This document shows positions 16,299 to 24,764 of a stretch of DNA of 64,000 nt, in pieces. The translations under genes and the position numbers were made by a program. The DNA is taken from NCBI GenBank assembly GCA_002372135.1, contig DFIN01000034.1, forward strand, positions 1-64,000. Reading direction: 5' to 3'. The notes beneath the pieces are model-generated. The model made no database searches. It saw only the letters and a program-made list of their open reading frames with translations, and was not told where the DNA came from. Each line of letters begins with the position of its first letter. Position 1 is the first letter of the stretch. Source of the DNA: Bacteroidales bacterium UBA3696. Its GTDB lineage: Bacteria; Bacteroidota; Bacteroidia; Bacteroidales; Paludibacteraceae.

Positions 16299-18540
16299 TA
16301 CCATAGTCAGTAAGCGTTTTTTCTCTTCGTCGGTGGCAGCCGTTGAGGTAACTGCTCCGCGAATCGCCAAAGCCCGCAAGGCAGGTCATTTTGTGATTGT
16401 GCGTGTGGATGCTCATTCGGAGCGTATGCCGCTTACCATAGCCGATGCCGACATAGAGCGCGGAACCATTACGCTTGTCGTTCAGCGAGTGGGCGTAAGC
16501 AGTGCCAAACTCTGTCAAATGGAGACGGGCGACAGCCTGCACGATGTGGTGGGACCCTTAGGGAAAGCCACCGACATACAACACTTCGGTACGGTCGTTT
16601 GCGCCTGTGGCGGAGTAGGAGCCGCTCCTATGCTACCTATCGCTCAAGCCCTCAAACGGGCAGGCAATCGTGTCATCACGGTCTTGGCTGCGCGTACAGC
16701 CGAACTCATCATCTTGCGCGAACAGTTGCAGCAATGCTCCGACGAATTGATTGTCATGACCGACGACGGTTCGTTGGGACAAAAAGGCGTGGTTACTCTT
16801 GGCGTTGAGCAGGTGCAGCAGCGCGAGAAGGTGGACAAGTGTATAACCATCGGACCGGCTATCATGATGAAGTTTGTGGCTCTGACCACCGCTAAATACC
16901 ATGTTCCTACCGATGCCAGTCTTAATACGATTATGGTGGACGGAACGGGTATGTGCGGCGCATGTCGTGTGACGGTGGGCGGTAAGACGCGGTTTGTGTG
17001 TGTGGACGGTCCCGAGTTTGATGCCCACCAAGTCGATTTTGACGAGTTGCTCTCGCGCCTTCGTTCCTATAAAGCCGAGGAGGCGATGGCTTACGAGCAG
17101 TACCTGCAATCCGTTCAACCGCTTACGGGCAAAGAGCGTGCGGCTATTCCGCGCGTGAAGATGCCCGAATTGCCCGCTGAGGTGCGTGTTCACTCGCTCC
17201 GTGAGGAGGTGAATAGGGGACTATCCTATTCGCAAGCCATCACCGAGGCACATCGTTGCCTTAATTGCAAGAACGCTACCTGTATGGAAGGGTGTCCCGT
17301 ACATATAGAGATACCGCGTTTCATTCATCTCTTGGAACAGGGACAGGTGAACCAAGCAGCCGTTGTCATTCGCAAGGAAAGTTCGCTGCTGGCAGTTTGC
17401 GGACGGGTATGTCCGCAGGAAAAACAATGTGAAGCCCGTTGTATTCATAATAAGATGGGGCATGAGCCGGTGGCAATAGGTTACTTGGAGCGGTTTGTGG
17501 CAGACCATGCATCGGATAATATATCCTCCAATTCATCCGAAGAGGTGAATAGTAAGAATAGGTCCGTTTCTCATAAAGTAGCCATCGTCGGGAGCGGTCC
17601 GGCGGGATTGAGTTGTGCCGGCGACCTTATCAAGTGGGGATATGATGTAACTGTGTTTGAGGCGCTTCACGAGATAGGCGGCGTACTCAAATACGGCATA
17701 CCCGAGTTCCGTCTGCCCAATCGGATTGTAGATAAGGAGATAGCCGCGTTGCAGCAAGCCGGTGTCCGTTTTGAAACAGACACTATCGTGGGCAAGACGC
17801 TCTCGTTGGACGATTTGCAACAGATGGGCTTTGAAGCCATCTTTGTGGGTTCAGGAGCCGGTTTACCGCGTTTTATGGGCATAGAGGGCGAGAACCTGAA
17901 CGGCGTGATGTCGTGCAATGAATACTTGACCCGTGTCAACCTCATGGATGCCTCGTCCGATAACACCGATACACCGTTGCTATATGGTAAGCGCGTGGCA
18001 GTCATCGGGGGAGGAAATACGGCTATGGACGCTGTACGTACAGCCCGCCGCTTAGGAGCCGAACAAGCCACCATCATCTATCGCCGCAGCGAAGAGGAGA
18101 TGCCTGCCCGTATAGAAGAGGTAAGGCACGCCAAGGAAGAAGGCATACGGTTCATGACCCTGCATAACCCCATTGCCTACCTGCCTGACGAGAACGGCAG
18201 GGTGCAAAAAGCCGTGTTACAAGTGATGACCTTGGGCGAACCGGACGAATCGGGACGCAGAAGTCCCGTACCCGTAGAGGGACAAACAGTAACCATTGAT
18301 GTGGATATGGTCATTGTGGCAGTCGGCGTTTCGCCCAATCCCATTATCCCGCAATCGGTAGAGGGACTGTCTATCAGCCGAAAAGGTACTATCGAGGTGA
18401 ACGAAGACACTCTTCAGTCGTCTGTACCCATACTATTTGCCGGAGGTGATATAGTGCGCGGCGGGGCTACCGTGATCCTCGCTATGGCTGACGGACGCAA
18501 AGCCGCACAAGGCATCCACCAATACCTAAATAACCACTAA
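16285..18540 (+). CDS. Fused NfnA/NfnB-like oxidoreductase (FNR-type subunit plus GltD-type subunit)
   Basis: A 751-residue fusion of two flavoproteins usually separate in other bacteria. Residues about 1-260 are a ferredoxin-NADP reductase/PyrK-like subunit ending in a [2Fe-2S] motif (MCGACRVTVGG, then FVCVDGP). Residues about 285-751 are a GltD/SudA-type subunit with two cysteine clusters for [4Fe-4S] centres (CLNCKNATCMEGCP near 325; CGRVCPQEKQCEARC near 372), an FAD site (GSGPAGLSC near 436) and an NADP site (GGGNTAMDAVRTARR near 575). The architecture fits NADH-dependent ferredoxin:NADP oxidoreductase, an electron-bifurcating enzyme; GltD-like or sulfide dehydrogenase roles are alternatives. 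The start is GTG inside the repeat array; no ATG fits better. Confidence 0.88.
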   Translation: MKQPYTIVSKRFFSSSVAAVEVTAPRIAKARKAGHFVIVRVDAHSERMPLTIADADIERGTITLVVQRVGVSSAKLCQMETGDSLHDVVGPLGKATDIQHFGTVVCACGGVGAAPMLPIAQALKRAGNRVITVLAARTAELIILREQLQQCSDELIVMTDDGSLGQKGVVTLGVEQVQQREKVDKCITIGPAIMMKFVALTTAKYHVPTDASLNTIMVDGTGMCGACRVTVGGKTRFVCVDGPEFDAHQVDFDELLSRLRSYKAEEAMAYEQYLQSVQPLTGKERAAIPRVKMPELPAEVRVHSLREEVNRGLSYSQAITEAHRCLNCKNATCMEGCPVHIEIPRFIHLLEQGQVNQAAVVIRKESSLLAVCGRVCPQEKQCEARCIHNKMGHEPVAIGYLERFVADHASDNISSNSSEEVNSKNRSVSHKVAIVGSGPAGLSCAGDLIKWGYDVTVFEALHEIGGVLKYGIPEFRLPNRIVDKEIAALQQAGVRFETDTIVGKTLSLDDLQQMGFEAIFVGSGAGLPRFMGIEGENLNGVMSCNEYLTRVNLMDASSDNTDTPLLYGKRVAVIGGGNTAMDAVRTARRLGAEQATIIYRRSEEEMPARIEEVRHAKEEGIRFMTLHNPIAYLPDENGRVQKAVLQVMTLGEPDESGRRSPVPVEGQTVTIDVDMVIVAVGVSPNPIIPQSVEGLSISRKGTIEVNEDTLQSSVPILFAGGDIVRGGATVILAMADGRKAAQGIHQYLNNH

Positions 18541-18582
18541 ACCATTGTTAAACAACGGCTAAACTATTGCTATACTACCATT
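18539..18582. repeat. 11-bp periodic array between the NfnAB-like gene and DUF1294 gene
   Basis: Four 11-bp units begin at 18539, 18550, 18561 and 18572; three start AAAC and the last ATAC. The first overlaps the TAA stop and the last ends exactly at the next ATG (18583). Same consensus as the array at 16233. Confidence 0.92.
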
Positions 18583-18906
18583 ATGACCAAGGACTTGTAT
18601 CTCATTCTCATTTATGTAATTGTCATCAACCTCATTACCCTGATTATGTTCTATGTGGATAAGCAGGAACATAAGCGTCATCGTCATGCCCATGGTATCC
18701 GTTCGCATACCTTTCTGACCTTGGCGATATTAGGAGGCAGTGTAGGCGAAATCTTAGGGATGCTGCTCTTCCGCCACAAAAGACATCATAAAGAATTTAC
18801 CATATTGCTTCCTATTATCTTGGTGGCACAGATTGTGATTGCAGTGATTGTGCTCAGGATGTATTTCTCCACCGAAGTAAGTCCGGTAGGTCTTATCCCT
18901 GCGTAA
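18583..18906 (+). CDS. DUF1294 small membrane protein
   Basis: A 107-residue inner-membrane protein with an N-terminal transmembrane helix (about residues 5-24), a conserved YVDKQEHKRHRHAHGIRS segment, then TLAILGGSVGEILGMLLFRHK and a second hydrophobic pair ending near residue 94. The DK and GGS...RHK motifs are those of DUF1294, a family of unknown function. It is the last gene of the operon begun at 14175 and is followed by a strong bidirectional terminator. Confidence 0.85.
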   Translation: MTKDLYLILIYVIVINLITLIMFYVDKQEHKRHRHAHGIRSHTFLTLAILGGSVGEILGMLLFRHKRHHKEFTILLPIILVAQIVIAVIVLRMYFSTEVSPVGLIPA

Positions 18907-18957
18907 TTCGCTTTAGCATGTTTGTAACACCGGTATAAATAGTTTCTTTACGAAAAA

Positions 18958-18997
18958 AAAGAGGGTGTGTCCATATTTTAATGGACACACCCTCTTT
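18958..18997. terminator. Bidirectional terminator between convergent operons
   Basis: A perfect 17-bp stem (18958-18974 with 18981-18997) and a 6-nt loop, flanked by an A run on the left and TTT on the right. It can end transcription both of the plus-strand operon ending at 18906 and of the minus-strand operon ending at 19014. Confidence 0.92.
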
Positions 18998-19013
18998 AAT
19001 GCAAAATGACTGA

Positions 19014-19526
19014 TTAGTCAATCTGGTGGAACATATAGCGTACGCCAAGGCTCAAACCGCCCCATAGACCGGCATTATTGAAGCCGATACCGTTTTGGTT
19101 GCATACGCCGATGCTCGGACGCCAATCTACCGACAGTTGCAGCGGGAACCAGAAGTTGTACTCCACGCCTACGTGTCCGGCTACACCTGCGTACCACCAA
19201 CCGCTGACATCTTTCGTGCCGAAGTTAAATCCGCCGCTACCGCCGACACCCATGTACCAATGCCACGAGCCATCATAATCCCAAGGGAATTTAGCATTAA
19301 ACGGGTCGATCCAGTCGTAAGTAACATGACCACCTACGCCAAAACCGCTGTTGAAAGGCAAGTGCAAAACGGCTGCAACGTCCAGCATGTTCGCATCGCC
19401 AAATCCGTGTTCATACGAAATGGACGACCAAGGTCCAAGGTTCAAACCGATGGAGCGGGGTTGAGCCACGGCTACAGCCACACCGCTAAGCAGCAACAAG
19501 GCTGCCATCATAAGTCTCTTTTTCAT
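19014..19526 (-). CDS. Small outer-membrane beta-barrel-like protein
   Basis: A 170-residue exported protein. The signal peptide MKKRLMMAALLLLSGVAVAV ends AVAQ, followed by alternating aromatic/glycine strands (GLNLGPWSSISYEHGFGD, GVEYNFWFPLQLSVDWRP, LWGGLSLGVRYMF) as in 8-stranded barrels. There is no plug or periplasmic domain. The function and exact family are not recognised. It lies 40 bp after nagB on the same strand with no terminator between, so it is likely the last gene of the YhcH-glgB-nagB transcription unit. Confidence 0.75.
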   Translation of the reverse strand: MKKRLMMAALLLLSGVAVAVAQPRSIGLNLGPWSSISYEHGFGDANMLDVAAVLHLPFNSGFGVGGHVTYDWIDPFNAKFPWDYDGSWHWYMGVGGSGGFNFGTKDVSGWWYAGVAGHVGVEYNFWFPLQLSVDWRPSIGVCNQNGIGFNNAGLWGGLSLGVRYMFHQID

Positions 19527-19565
19527 GATATTTGTTAGAATTATAGTTAAAGTTGGGTTGTCACT

Positions 19566-20375
19566 TTATAAAAGAGTATTCGGATCAAGGTTCTTTTTCT
19601 CTATATCGAGAAAATACTTGTACGTTCCCACTTTCAGTTCATCGCATGCTGCCTCGTCGCAGACGATAATGCCGTGCGGGTGCATCTGCAGGGCTGATAC
19701 GGTCCACATGTGGCTGATGGGCTTTTCGATGGCGTGCAGGAGAGCACGAGCCTTTTGATGCCCGTTCACCAGTATCATTACCTGTTGCGCATCCATTACG
19801 GTGGCTACACCTACGGTCAGTGCCGTATGGGGTACTTTGGCAGGGTCATTATTGAAGAAGCGTGAATTGGCAAGAATCGTGTCGGTGGTCAACTCCTTCA
19901 TGCGTGTGCGCGAAGTGAGCGACGACCCCGGTTCGTTGAACGCTATATGACCGTCCGGACCAATTCCGCCAATGAACAGATGAATACCTCCTACCTGCTC
20001 AATAGCAGCCTCGTAACGGGCACATTCACCGATTAAATCCGTAGCATTGCCGTTCAATATATGCACGTTCTCGGGACATATATCGATGTGGGAAAAGAAG
20101 TTGTTCCACATAAAAGAGTGATAACTCTCAGGATGTTCCTCAGGGATACCCACATATTCGTCCATATTGAATGTAATGACATTGCGGAACGATACTTGTC
20201 CTTGTTCATATAGGTGAATCAGATGGCGGTACATACCCAGCGGACTACTGCCGGTAGGCAGACCCAATACGAACGGACGACTCTCCTTGGGCGCAAATTG
20301 GTTGATTTGTTTGGCTACATAGTTGGCTGCCCACTGAGACACAAGTTCGTAGGTAGGTTCAATTATTACGCGCAT
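19566..20375 (-). CDS. nagB: Glucosamine-6-phosphate deaminase
   Basis: A 269-residue enzyme converting glucosamine-6-phosphate to fructose-6-phosphate and ammonia, feeding amino sugars into glycolysis. Diagnostic segments are LGLPTGSSPLGMYRHL, TFNMDEYVGIPEEHPESYHSFMW (one conserved block including the catalytic Asp), LFIGGIGPDGHIAFNEPGSS with the catalytic Asp/His region, and TVGVATVMDAQQVMIL. The ATG at 20375 is chosen over the TTG at 20381, which lies within the repeat array and adds only two residues. It follows glgB in the same direction across a gap entirely filled with 11-bp repeats. Confidence 0.95.
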   Translation of the reverse strand: MRVIIEPTYELVSQWAANYVAKQINQFAPKESRPFVLGLPTGSSPLGMYRHLIHLYEQGQVSFRNVITFNMDEYVGIPEEHPESYHSFMWNNFFSHIDICPENVHILNGNATDLIGECARYEAAIEQVGGIHLFIGGIGPDGHIAFNEPGSSLTSRTRMKELTTDTILANSRFFNNDPAKVPHTALTVGVATVMDAQQVMILVNGHQKARALLHAIEKPISHMWTVSALQMHPHGIIVCDEAACDELKVGTYKYFLDIEKKNLDPNTLL

Positions 20376-20443
20376 AGACAATAGTTTAGAGGTTGTTTGA
20401 CAATAGGTTAGCAGTTGTTTAACGATAGTTTAACAATTGTTTA
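20376..20443. repeat. 11-bp periodic array between glgB and nagB
   Basis: Read on the minus strand, six 11-bp units begin AAAC or AACC, starting within the glgB stop codon and ending one base before the nagB ATG. The consensus is the same as at 16233 and 18539, here on the opposite strand, so the array is oriented with transcription. Confidence 0.93.
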
Positions 20444-22468
20444 ACCGTTGATTTTCCGTAGTACAACGGCGGAGCGGGCGGGCAGATAGAGTTGAAGCCA
20501 CCCTTTGTGATCCTTCTTATAGACGGGATCCGGCATCGTGAAATGCTCTACCGTATCGTCCGACAAACCGAAACCGGCATACTGCGGACTATCGGTATTC
20601 AGTATCACTTGATACTTGCCCTCCGGTGCCAATATGCCGTAGTCAAAGAACGAGTGCTGACCATTCCAGTTGAATACAAATACCATATCGCCTCGGCGGT
20701 AGGCATGTACTTGATCGCCTTCCTTATCCCACAGCACCTCAATAGGTTGGCTCATCGGTTGCAGGTCCTCCGCTGAAAGCAGGTGAATCATATCCTTGTC
20801 AAAGCGGTTGAGGTCAGCATAGTAGAAATTCGGATTGTCCACCAACGACCACTGACGACGTGCATAGCGGTAACTCCAACCGTTCCCCTCACGCGGAAAA
20901 TCAATCCATTCGGGATGCCCGAATTCGTTGCCCATAAAGTTCAGATAGCCGCCATGAGCCGTAGAAGCCGTTACGAGGCGAATCATCTTATGGAGGGCTA
21001 TGCCGCGATTGACGCGATAGGTGTCATGACCGTGCTCAAAGTGCCAATACATATCCGAGTCTATCAGGCGGAAGATGATGGTCTTGTCACCTACTAAGGC
21101 TTGGTCGTGGCTCTCGGCGTAGGATATGGTTTTTTCGTTTTGCCGACGATTGGTCATCTCGTAGAAGATATGTCCTGCTTTCCAGTCCTCGTCGCGAACC
21201 TCCTTGATGTATTTAATCCAAAAGTCGGGGATACCCATAGCGAGGCGGTAGTCAAATCCCATACCTCCTTCCTTGCGCGGGGCTGCCAAGCCCGGCATAC
21301 CCGACATATCTTCGGCTATCGTGATGGCTTCGGGCAAAAAGTCATGAATCAGTTGGTTGGCTAACGTCAGATAACAAATGGCATCGCCGTCTTCATTGCC
21401 GTTGTAATAGGAATTATAACTCGTAAAGTCCTCGCCCAAACCATGACTGAGATACATCATGGACGTTACACCATCAAAGCGAAAACCGTCAAACCGGTAC
21501 TCGTCAAGCCAATACTTGCAGTTGCTCAAAAGGAAGTGTAATACTTCGTTCTTGCCATAGTTGAAGCACAAACTGTCCCAAGCCGGATGCTCGCGTCGGT
21601 TGCCATCGTGGAAATACTGATAGGGAGTGCCGTCTTGTAAGCCGATACCTTCCTGCTCGTTCTTGACGGCGTGCGAATGAACGATATCCATGATGACCGC
21701 CATACCTCTGCCGTGCGCATCGTCTATCAACGCTTTCAACTCTTCGGGCGTACCGAAGCGGGATGAGGCGGCAAAGAAGTTGCTTACATGATAGCCGAAC
21801 GAGCCGTAGTACGGATGCTCCTGAATGGCCATGATCTGCACGCAATTATACCCTAATTCCTGTATGCGGGGTAGCACCTCGCGGCGGAACTGGTCGTAGG
21901 AGGCTATGCCTTGCTCTTCGCCCGACATGCCGATATGACATTCGTAGATGAACAGGTCGTCCTTCTTCATGTGTTGAGGGCGGCTGTTTTGCCATTGATA
22001 GGGTTTGGGAGCCCATACCTGTGCGGCAAAAATCTTCGTTTGGTCATCTTGCACCACGCGCTGTACATAGGCAGGGATGCGTTCGCCGGCTCCGCCTTGC
22101 CATTCCACGAGCAGTTTGTAGTATTGCTCGTGCTTCATCTGGCTGCGTTTCCATTTGCCTTCCCATACACCGTTGCCGATGGGGTGTAAGCGGTAGGTCT
22201 CGTTTTTCTGCCATCCGTTCATATCGCCTATCACGTATATGGCAGTCGCGTTCGGTGCCCATTCACGCATCACCCATTGTTTGGTATTGGCGTGAAGACC
22301 GAAGTAGAGATACCCGTTTGCCCAGTCCACAAGCGACTGACCATCTGTCAGCTCTTGCTCGCGACGGGCTGCGTAATCATACCGACCCTGAATGGCCGAC
22401 TCAAAGGGCTGTAAAGCAGGGTCATCCTGCACCAATTGCAGGCGCCGGTTATTCCTGTTGACGGACAT
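20441..22468 (-). CDS. glgB: 1,4-alpha-glucan branching enzyme
   Basis: A 675-residue glycoside hydrolase family 13 enzyme that makes alpha-1,6 branches in glycogen. It has an N-terminal carbohydrate-binding module (about residues 50-150, WVMREWAPNATAIYVIGDMN), then the catalytic barrel: MDIVHSHAVKNE, GFRFDGVTSMMYLSHG with the nucleophile Asp, ITIAEDMSGMPG with the acid/base Glu, and ISYAESHDQALVGDK. An all-beta C-terminal domain ends VVLRKING. The sequence is closer to the eukaryote-type/short bacterial form. It follows the YhcH-family gene by 6 bp and precedes nagB. Confidence 0.94.
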   Translation of the reverse strand: MSVNRNNRRLQLVQDDPALQPFESAIQGRYDYAARREQELTDGQSLVDWANGYLYFGLHANTKQWVMREWAPNATAIYVIGDMNGWQKNETYRLHPIGNGVWEGKWKRSQMKHEQYYKLLVEWQGGAGERIPAYVQRVVQDDQTKIFAAQVWAPKPYQWQNSRPQHMKKDDLFIYECHIGMSGEEQGIASYDQFRREVLPRIQELGYNCVQIMAIQEHPYYGSFGYHVSNFFAASSRFGTPEELKALIDDAHGRGMAVIMDIVHSHAVKNEQEGIGLQDGTPYQYFHDGNRREHPAWDSLCFNYGKNEVLHFLLSNCKYWLDEYRFDGFRFDGVTSMMYLSHGLGEDFTSYNSYYNGNEDGDAICYLTLANQLIHDFLPEAITIAEDMSGMPGLAAPRKEGGMGFDYRLAMGIPDFWIKYIKEVRDEDWKAGHIFYEMTNRRQNEKTISYAESHDQALVGDKTIIFRLIDSDMYWHFEHGHDTYRVNRGIALHKMIRLVTASTAHGGYLNFMGNEFGHPEWIDFPREGNGWSYRYARRQWSLVDNPNFYYADLNRFDKDMIHLLSAEDLQPMSQPIEVLWDKEGDQVHAYRRGDMVFVFNWNGQHSFFDYGILAPEGKYQVILNTDSPQYAGFGLSDDTVEHFTMPDPVYKKDHKGWLQLYLPARSAVVLRKING

Positions 22469-22474
22469 AACTTC

Positions 22475-22930
22475 TTACGCAGGAACGCGCGTTTTAACAA
22501 TCAGCTTGCGGAAACTCCGACCGGGGGCGATACCCGGACGATGACCATCACTGGGGAAGAATACTACAAAATACCCTACAGGCACATCAAATAGGACTTG
22601 CGAAGGATCGCTATACAGTTCCATATCCTTGCCCTCGTCATATTCCTCCGTCATTTGCTGGCAGTCTTCCAAGGGCTTCCAACCCATGGTTTCGGTGCCC
22701 GTAAGAGGAACTTGAATGTCAATGTAATCACGGTGGGCTTCCATAGGAAGAGATTGCTCGTCCTTACCCTGTAGGTCGATGATGTTGATGAACAAATCAT
22801 CTCCGTCTAAACGAACTTTGCAGGCGGGAAACTCCTCCAAGTCGTTATCGTTAAAAAACTGTACGAAACGCTCCAGACCGGGAACGCTTTCGAAATAAAG
22901 ATCGGCGTTTTCTAATTTGTCTAATATCAT
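22475..22930 (-). CDS. YhcH/YjgK/YiaL family protein
   Basis: A 151-residue cupin-like protein of the YhcH/YjgK/YiaL family. Segments supporting this are the N-terminal MILDKLENADLYF, SLPMEAHRDYIDIQVPLTG with metal-binding His/Asp, GYFVVFFPSDGHRPGIAPG with further His, and RKLIVKTRV at the end. Members occur with sialic acid and other sugar catabolism genes; the exact reaction is unsettled. First gene of the operon with glgB (6-bp gap) and nagB; the box at 22989-22996 is its likely promoter. The pairing with nagB fits an amino-sugar role. Confidence 0.87.
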   Translation of the reverse strand: MILDKLENADLYFESVPGLERFVQFFNDNDLEEFPACKVRLDGDDLFINIIDLQGKDEQSLPMEAHRDYIDIQVPLTGTETMGWKPLEDCQQMTEEYDEGKDMELYSDPSQVLFDVPVGYFVVFFPSDGHRPGIAPGRSFRKLIVKTRVPA

Positions 22931-22988
22931 AATGTATGTTCGGGTTGCCCCGAGTTGGTTGTTGTCGTTTTATTTTGTTTCAGCGCGG

Positions 22989-22996
22989 CAAAAGTA
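22989..22996 (-). promoter_or_regulatory. -7 promoter box of the YhcH-glgB-nagB operon
   Basis: Reads TACTTTTG on the minus strand, 59 bp upstream of the start at 22930. Confidence 0.75.
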
Positions 22997-23035
22997 GAGC
23001 AAATAGTATGCTCGCACAAAAAAAAGTAGAAATTG

Positions 23036-24193
23036 CTATGTGAAGATTGGAATCATACGTTTGAGCCCCTCCTCCAACTGCGCGCGAGGACATGCCAGAT
23101 TGATGCGCATAAACCCTTCCCCGTCCGAACTATAGAACGTGCCGGCACTCACGCGCACATGGTATTGGTGAAGCAACGTCTGCTCCACTTCGGCTGACGT
23201 ATAAGGGAAAGCACTATGATTAACCCACGCAAGGTATGTCCCCTCCAACTGAGTTACGCCCAGGCGGGGCATGTGCTCATGGATATACGAGCAGAGGAAA
23301 CGATAATTAGCGCCAATATACTCATTGACGGCTTGAAGCCACTCTTTGCCTTCATCGTATGCTGCTTGCAGGGCTGTCACGCCAAATATGCTGACCTCCG
23401 TAACCATCCCCCTGTCCAATGCGTGGTGAACTCGCTGCCGCAATGCCCCATCCGGCACCACGACGTTGGCAATGCCCAAACCTGCCAGATTGAACCCTTT
23501 GCCCGGGGAGGTGAACACAATCAGCCGATCCTTGATTTCATCCATCGTTCCCATTGGGGTATAGGCAATCCCCATCGGTGTTACCTCACAGTGTATTTCG
23601 TCCGAAATAAGGAGTAGGTCGTGGCGGCGGCAAATAGCTGCCACACGGCTCAACTCCTCGCGCGTCCATATACGTCCGCCCGGGTTATGAGGATTGCAGA
23701 AAAGCAACATGCGCGTCTTGGGCAGAGCTGCTTTTTGTTCCAAGTCGTCCCAGTCAATGGTGTAGCGGCTGTCAGTATATACCATCGGGTTGGCAACCAA
23801 TTCAATATCGTTGTTGGGAAAAGACGAAAGGAACCCGTTATATACCGGCGTTTGCACAATCACTTGGTCGCCCGGCGATACCAATTCGCGGAACAGAGCA
23901 TTGAGCGAAGGAACCAATCCCGTTACGGGAATAATCGCCTCGCGGGCGATGCTCCATCCGTGTTCCTCTTCAAACCACCGCATAACGCTGCGGTAGAAAC
24001 GCTCGGGTACATGCTCGTAGCCATACACACCGTGCTGCCAACGGCGGTACAAAGCTTGTTGGATACACGGAGCAGCAGCAAAATCCATGTCAGCCACCCA
24101 CAAAGGAATCAAATCATCATAGTGAATATCATCCCACTTCACGCAACCGCTTCCCTGCCTGCCGGCAGGACGGTCAAAATCGAATGTTTGCAT
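23036..24193 (-). CDS. PatB/MalY-type pyridoxal-phosphate aminotransferase (C-S lyase)
   Basis: A 385-residue fold-type I PLP enzyme of the MalY/PatB group, many of which are cystathionine beta-lyases. It starts with the family's FDFD...VKWDDI pattern, followed by PLWVADMDFAAAP, GVYGYEHVP, VTGLVPSLNALF, the TPVYNGF loop, LFCNPHNPGGRIWT, SDEIHCE and the PLP-lysine region TSPGKGFNLAGLG. The C-terminal arginine is in GFMRINLACPRAQLEEGL. Methionine or sulfur metabolism is the likely context, but it stands alone with its own promoter (24220-24227). Confidence 0.88.
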   Translation of the reverse strand: MQTFDFDRPAGRQGSGCVKWDDIHYDDLIPLWVADMDFAAAPCIQQALYRRWQHGVYGYEHVPERFYRSVMRWFEEEHGWSIAREAIIPVTGLVPSLNALFRELVSPGDQVIVQTPVYNGFLSSFPNNDIELVANPMVYTDSRYTIDWDDLEQKAALPKTRMLLFCNPHNPGGRIWTREELSRVAAICRRHDLLLISDEIHCEVTPMGIAYTPMGTMDEIKDRLIVFTSPGKGFNLAGLGIANVVVPDGALRQRVHHALDRGMVTEVSIFGVTALQAAYDEGKEWLQAVNEYIGANYRFLCSYIHEHMPRLGVTQLEGTYLAWVNHSAFPYTSAEVEQTLLHQYHVRVSAGTFYSSDGEGFMRINLACPRAQLEEGLKRMIPIFT

Positions 24194-24219
24194 ACGCTTG
24201 ATTTTTTAAGAAAAGCGGG

Positions 24220-24227
24220 CAAAAGTA
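24220..24227 (-). promoter_or_regulatory. -7 promoter box for the PatB/MalY gene
   Basis: Reads TACTTTTG on the minus strand, 26 bp upstream of the start codon at 24193. Confidence 0.78.
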
Positions 24228-24314
24228 CGGCTACTTTGTTATTTGCACAATGCAAAATTAAGGAAATTGGCAACAAAAAAGTGTGTAACTGTTTGTCGTT
24301 TAAAGTATCATCTG

Positions 24315-24322
24315 TACTTTTG
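24315..24322 (+). promoter_or_regulatory. Promoter of a gene-free transcript
   Basis: TACTTTTG with TTTG at 24292-24295, a 19-bp spacing that matches the Bacteroidetes -33/-7 layout. No convincing ORF lies downstream before the terminator-like hairpin at 24622. Confidence 0.65.
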
Positions 24323-24327
24323 CGCCC

Positions 24328-24656
24328 GTATTCGTTAGTACCGCGTTGCGTGAAGTCGTTTTTTTATTTCCAGCTCACGCCATGGGAAGTGTCCTATATA
24401 AAGCGCGGTGGGGTACGGACATAGTTTGATTTGGCGTCTTTATAGCGCAGTGTTTTGGCTCATTGGAATCTGGTAAATTTCGTAGTTACAAAACATCGCG
24501 ACACTAAGATGCTCATGGTGTGTAATGTCTTGCATGCACTGCGTGTGTGCTTGTCACTATACATACGGCGTGGGCTACGGTGTTGCTGTTTGTAACGAAA
24601 GGCAATACCAGAGCCTCAATGAGCGGAACAGCAATAGTGCAGTCCCGCTTTTTTGT
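24328..24656 (+). ncRNA. Candidate non-coding RNA of about 330 nt
   Basis: Gene-free sequence between a good promoter (24292-24322) and a hairpin plus T run (24622-24654). Open frames here are short and unlike known proteins. Near its 5' end is a possible hairpin GCGTGA...TCACGC (about 24349-24378). It does not match the tmRNA, RNase P or SRP RNA landmarks I know. It could instead be the leader of the toxin-antitoxin modules or a degraded gene. Confidence 0.35.
24622..24654 (+). terminator. Terminator-like hairpin in the gene-free region
   Basis: AGCGGAAC (24622-24629) pairs with GTCCCGCT (24642-24649) with one mismatch, followed by six T. It would end a transcript started near 24328. Confidence 0.55.
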
Positions 24657-24673
24657 GCGGAATAGGGTGAAGG

Positions 24674-24731
24674 CATCGGCGCGGAGCATATCTTTTTGTA
24701 TTTTGTATTTTTTTCTTTTTCCGCGCCGATG
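24674..24731. other. Perfect 12-bp inverted repeat with T-rich loop
   Basis: CATCGGCGCGGA (24674-24685) is complementary to 24720-24731, with a 34-nt, T-rich loop. It has no T run after the right arm, so it is not a normal terminator on the plus strand. It lies just before the first toxin-antitoxin cassette boundary. Confidence 0.7.
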
Positions 24732-24764
24732 TTCTTTCCCGCCCCTGACAACATAAAACATGAC

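Noticed and set aside
24158..24169. CCTGCCGGCAGG palindrome near the start of the PatB/MalY gene as an inserted repeat
   Set aside because: The encoded stretch keeps the normal spacing between FDFD and VKWD of the family, so no insertion is needed to explain it.
23621..24424. 267-codon plus-strand open frame opposite the PatB/MalY gene
   Set aside because: Overlaps a well-supported aminotransferase on the other strand and then runs into the promoter region; no recognisable protein features.
24328..24656. tmRNA, RNase P RNA or SRP RNA
   Set aside because: No resume-codon/tRNA-like end, no GAGGAAAGTCC core and no GGAAGCA tetraloop region were found in this stretch.
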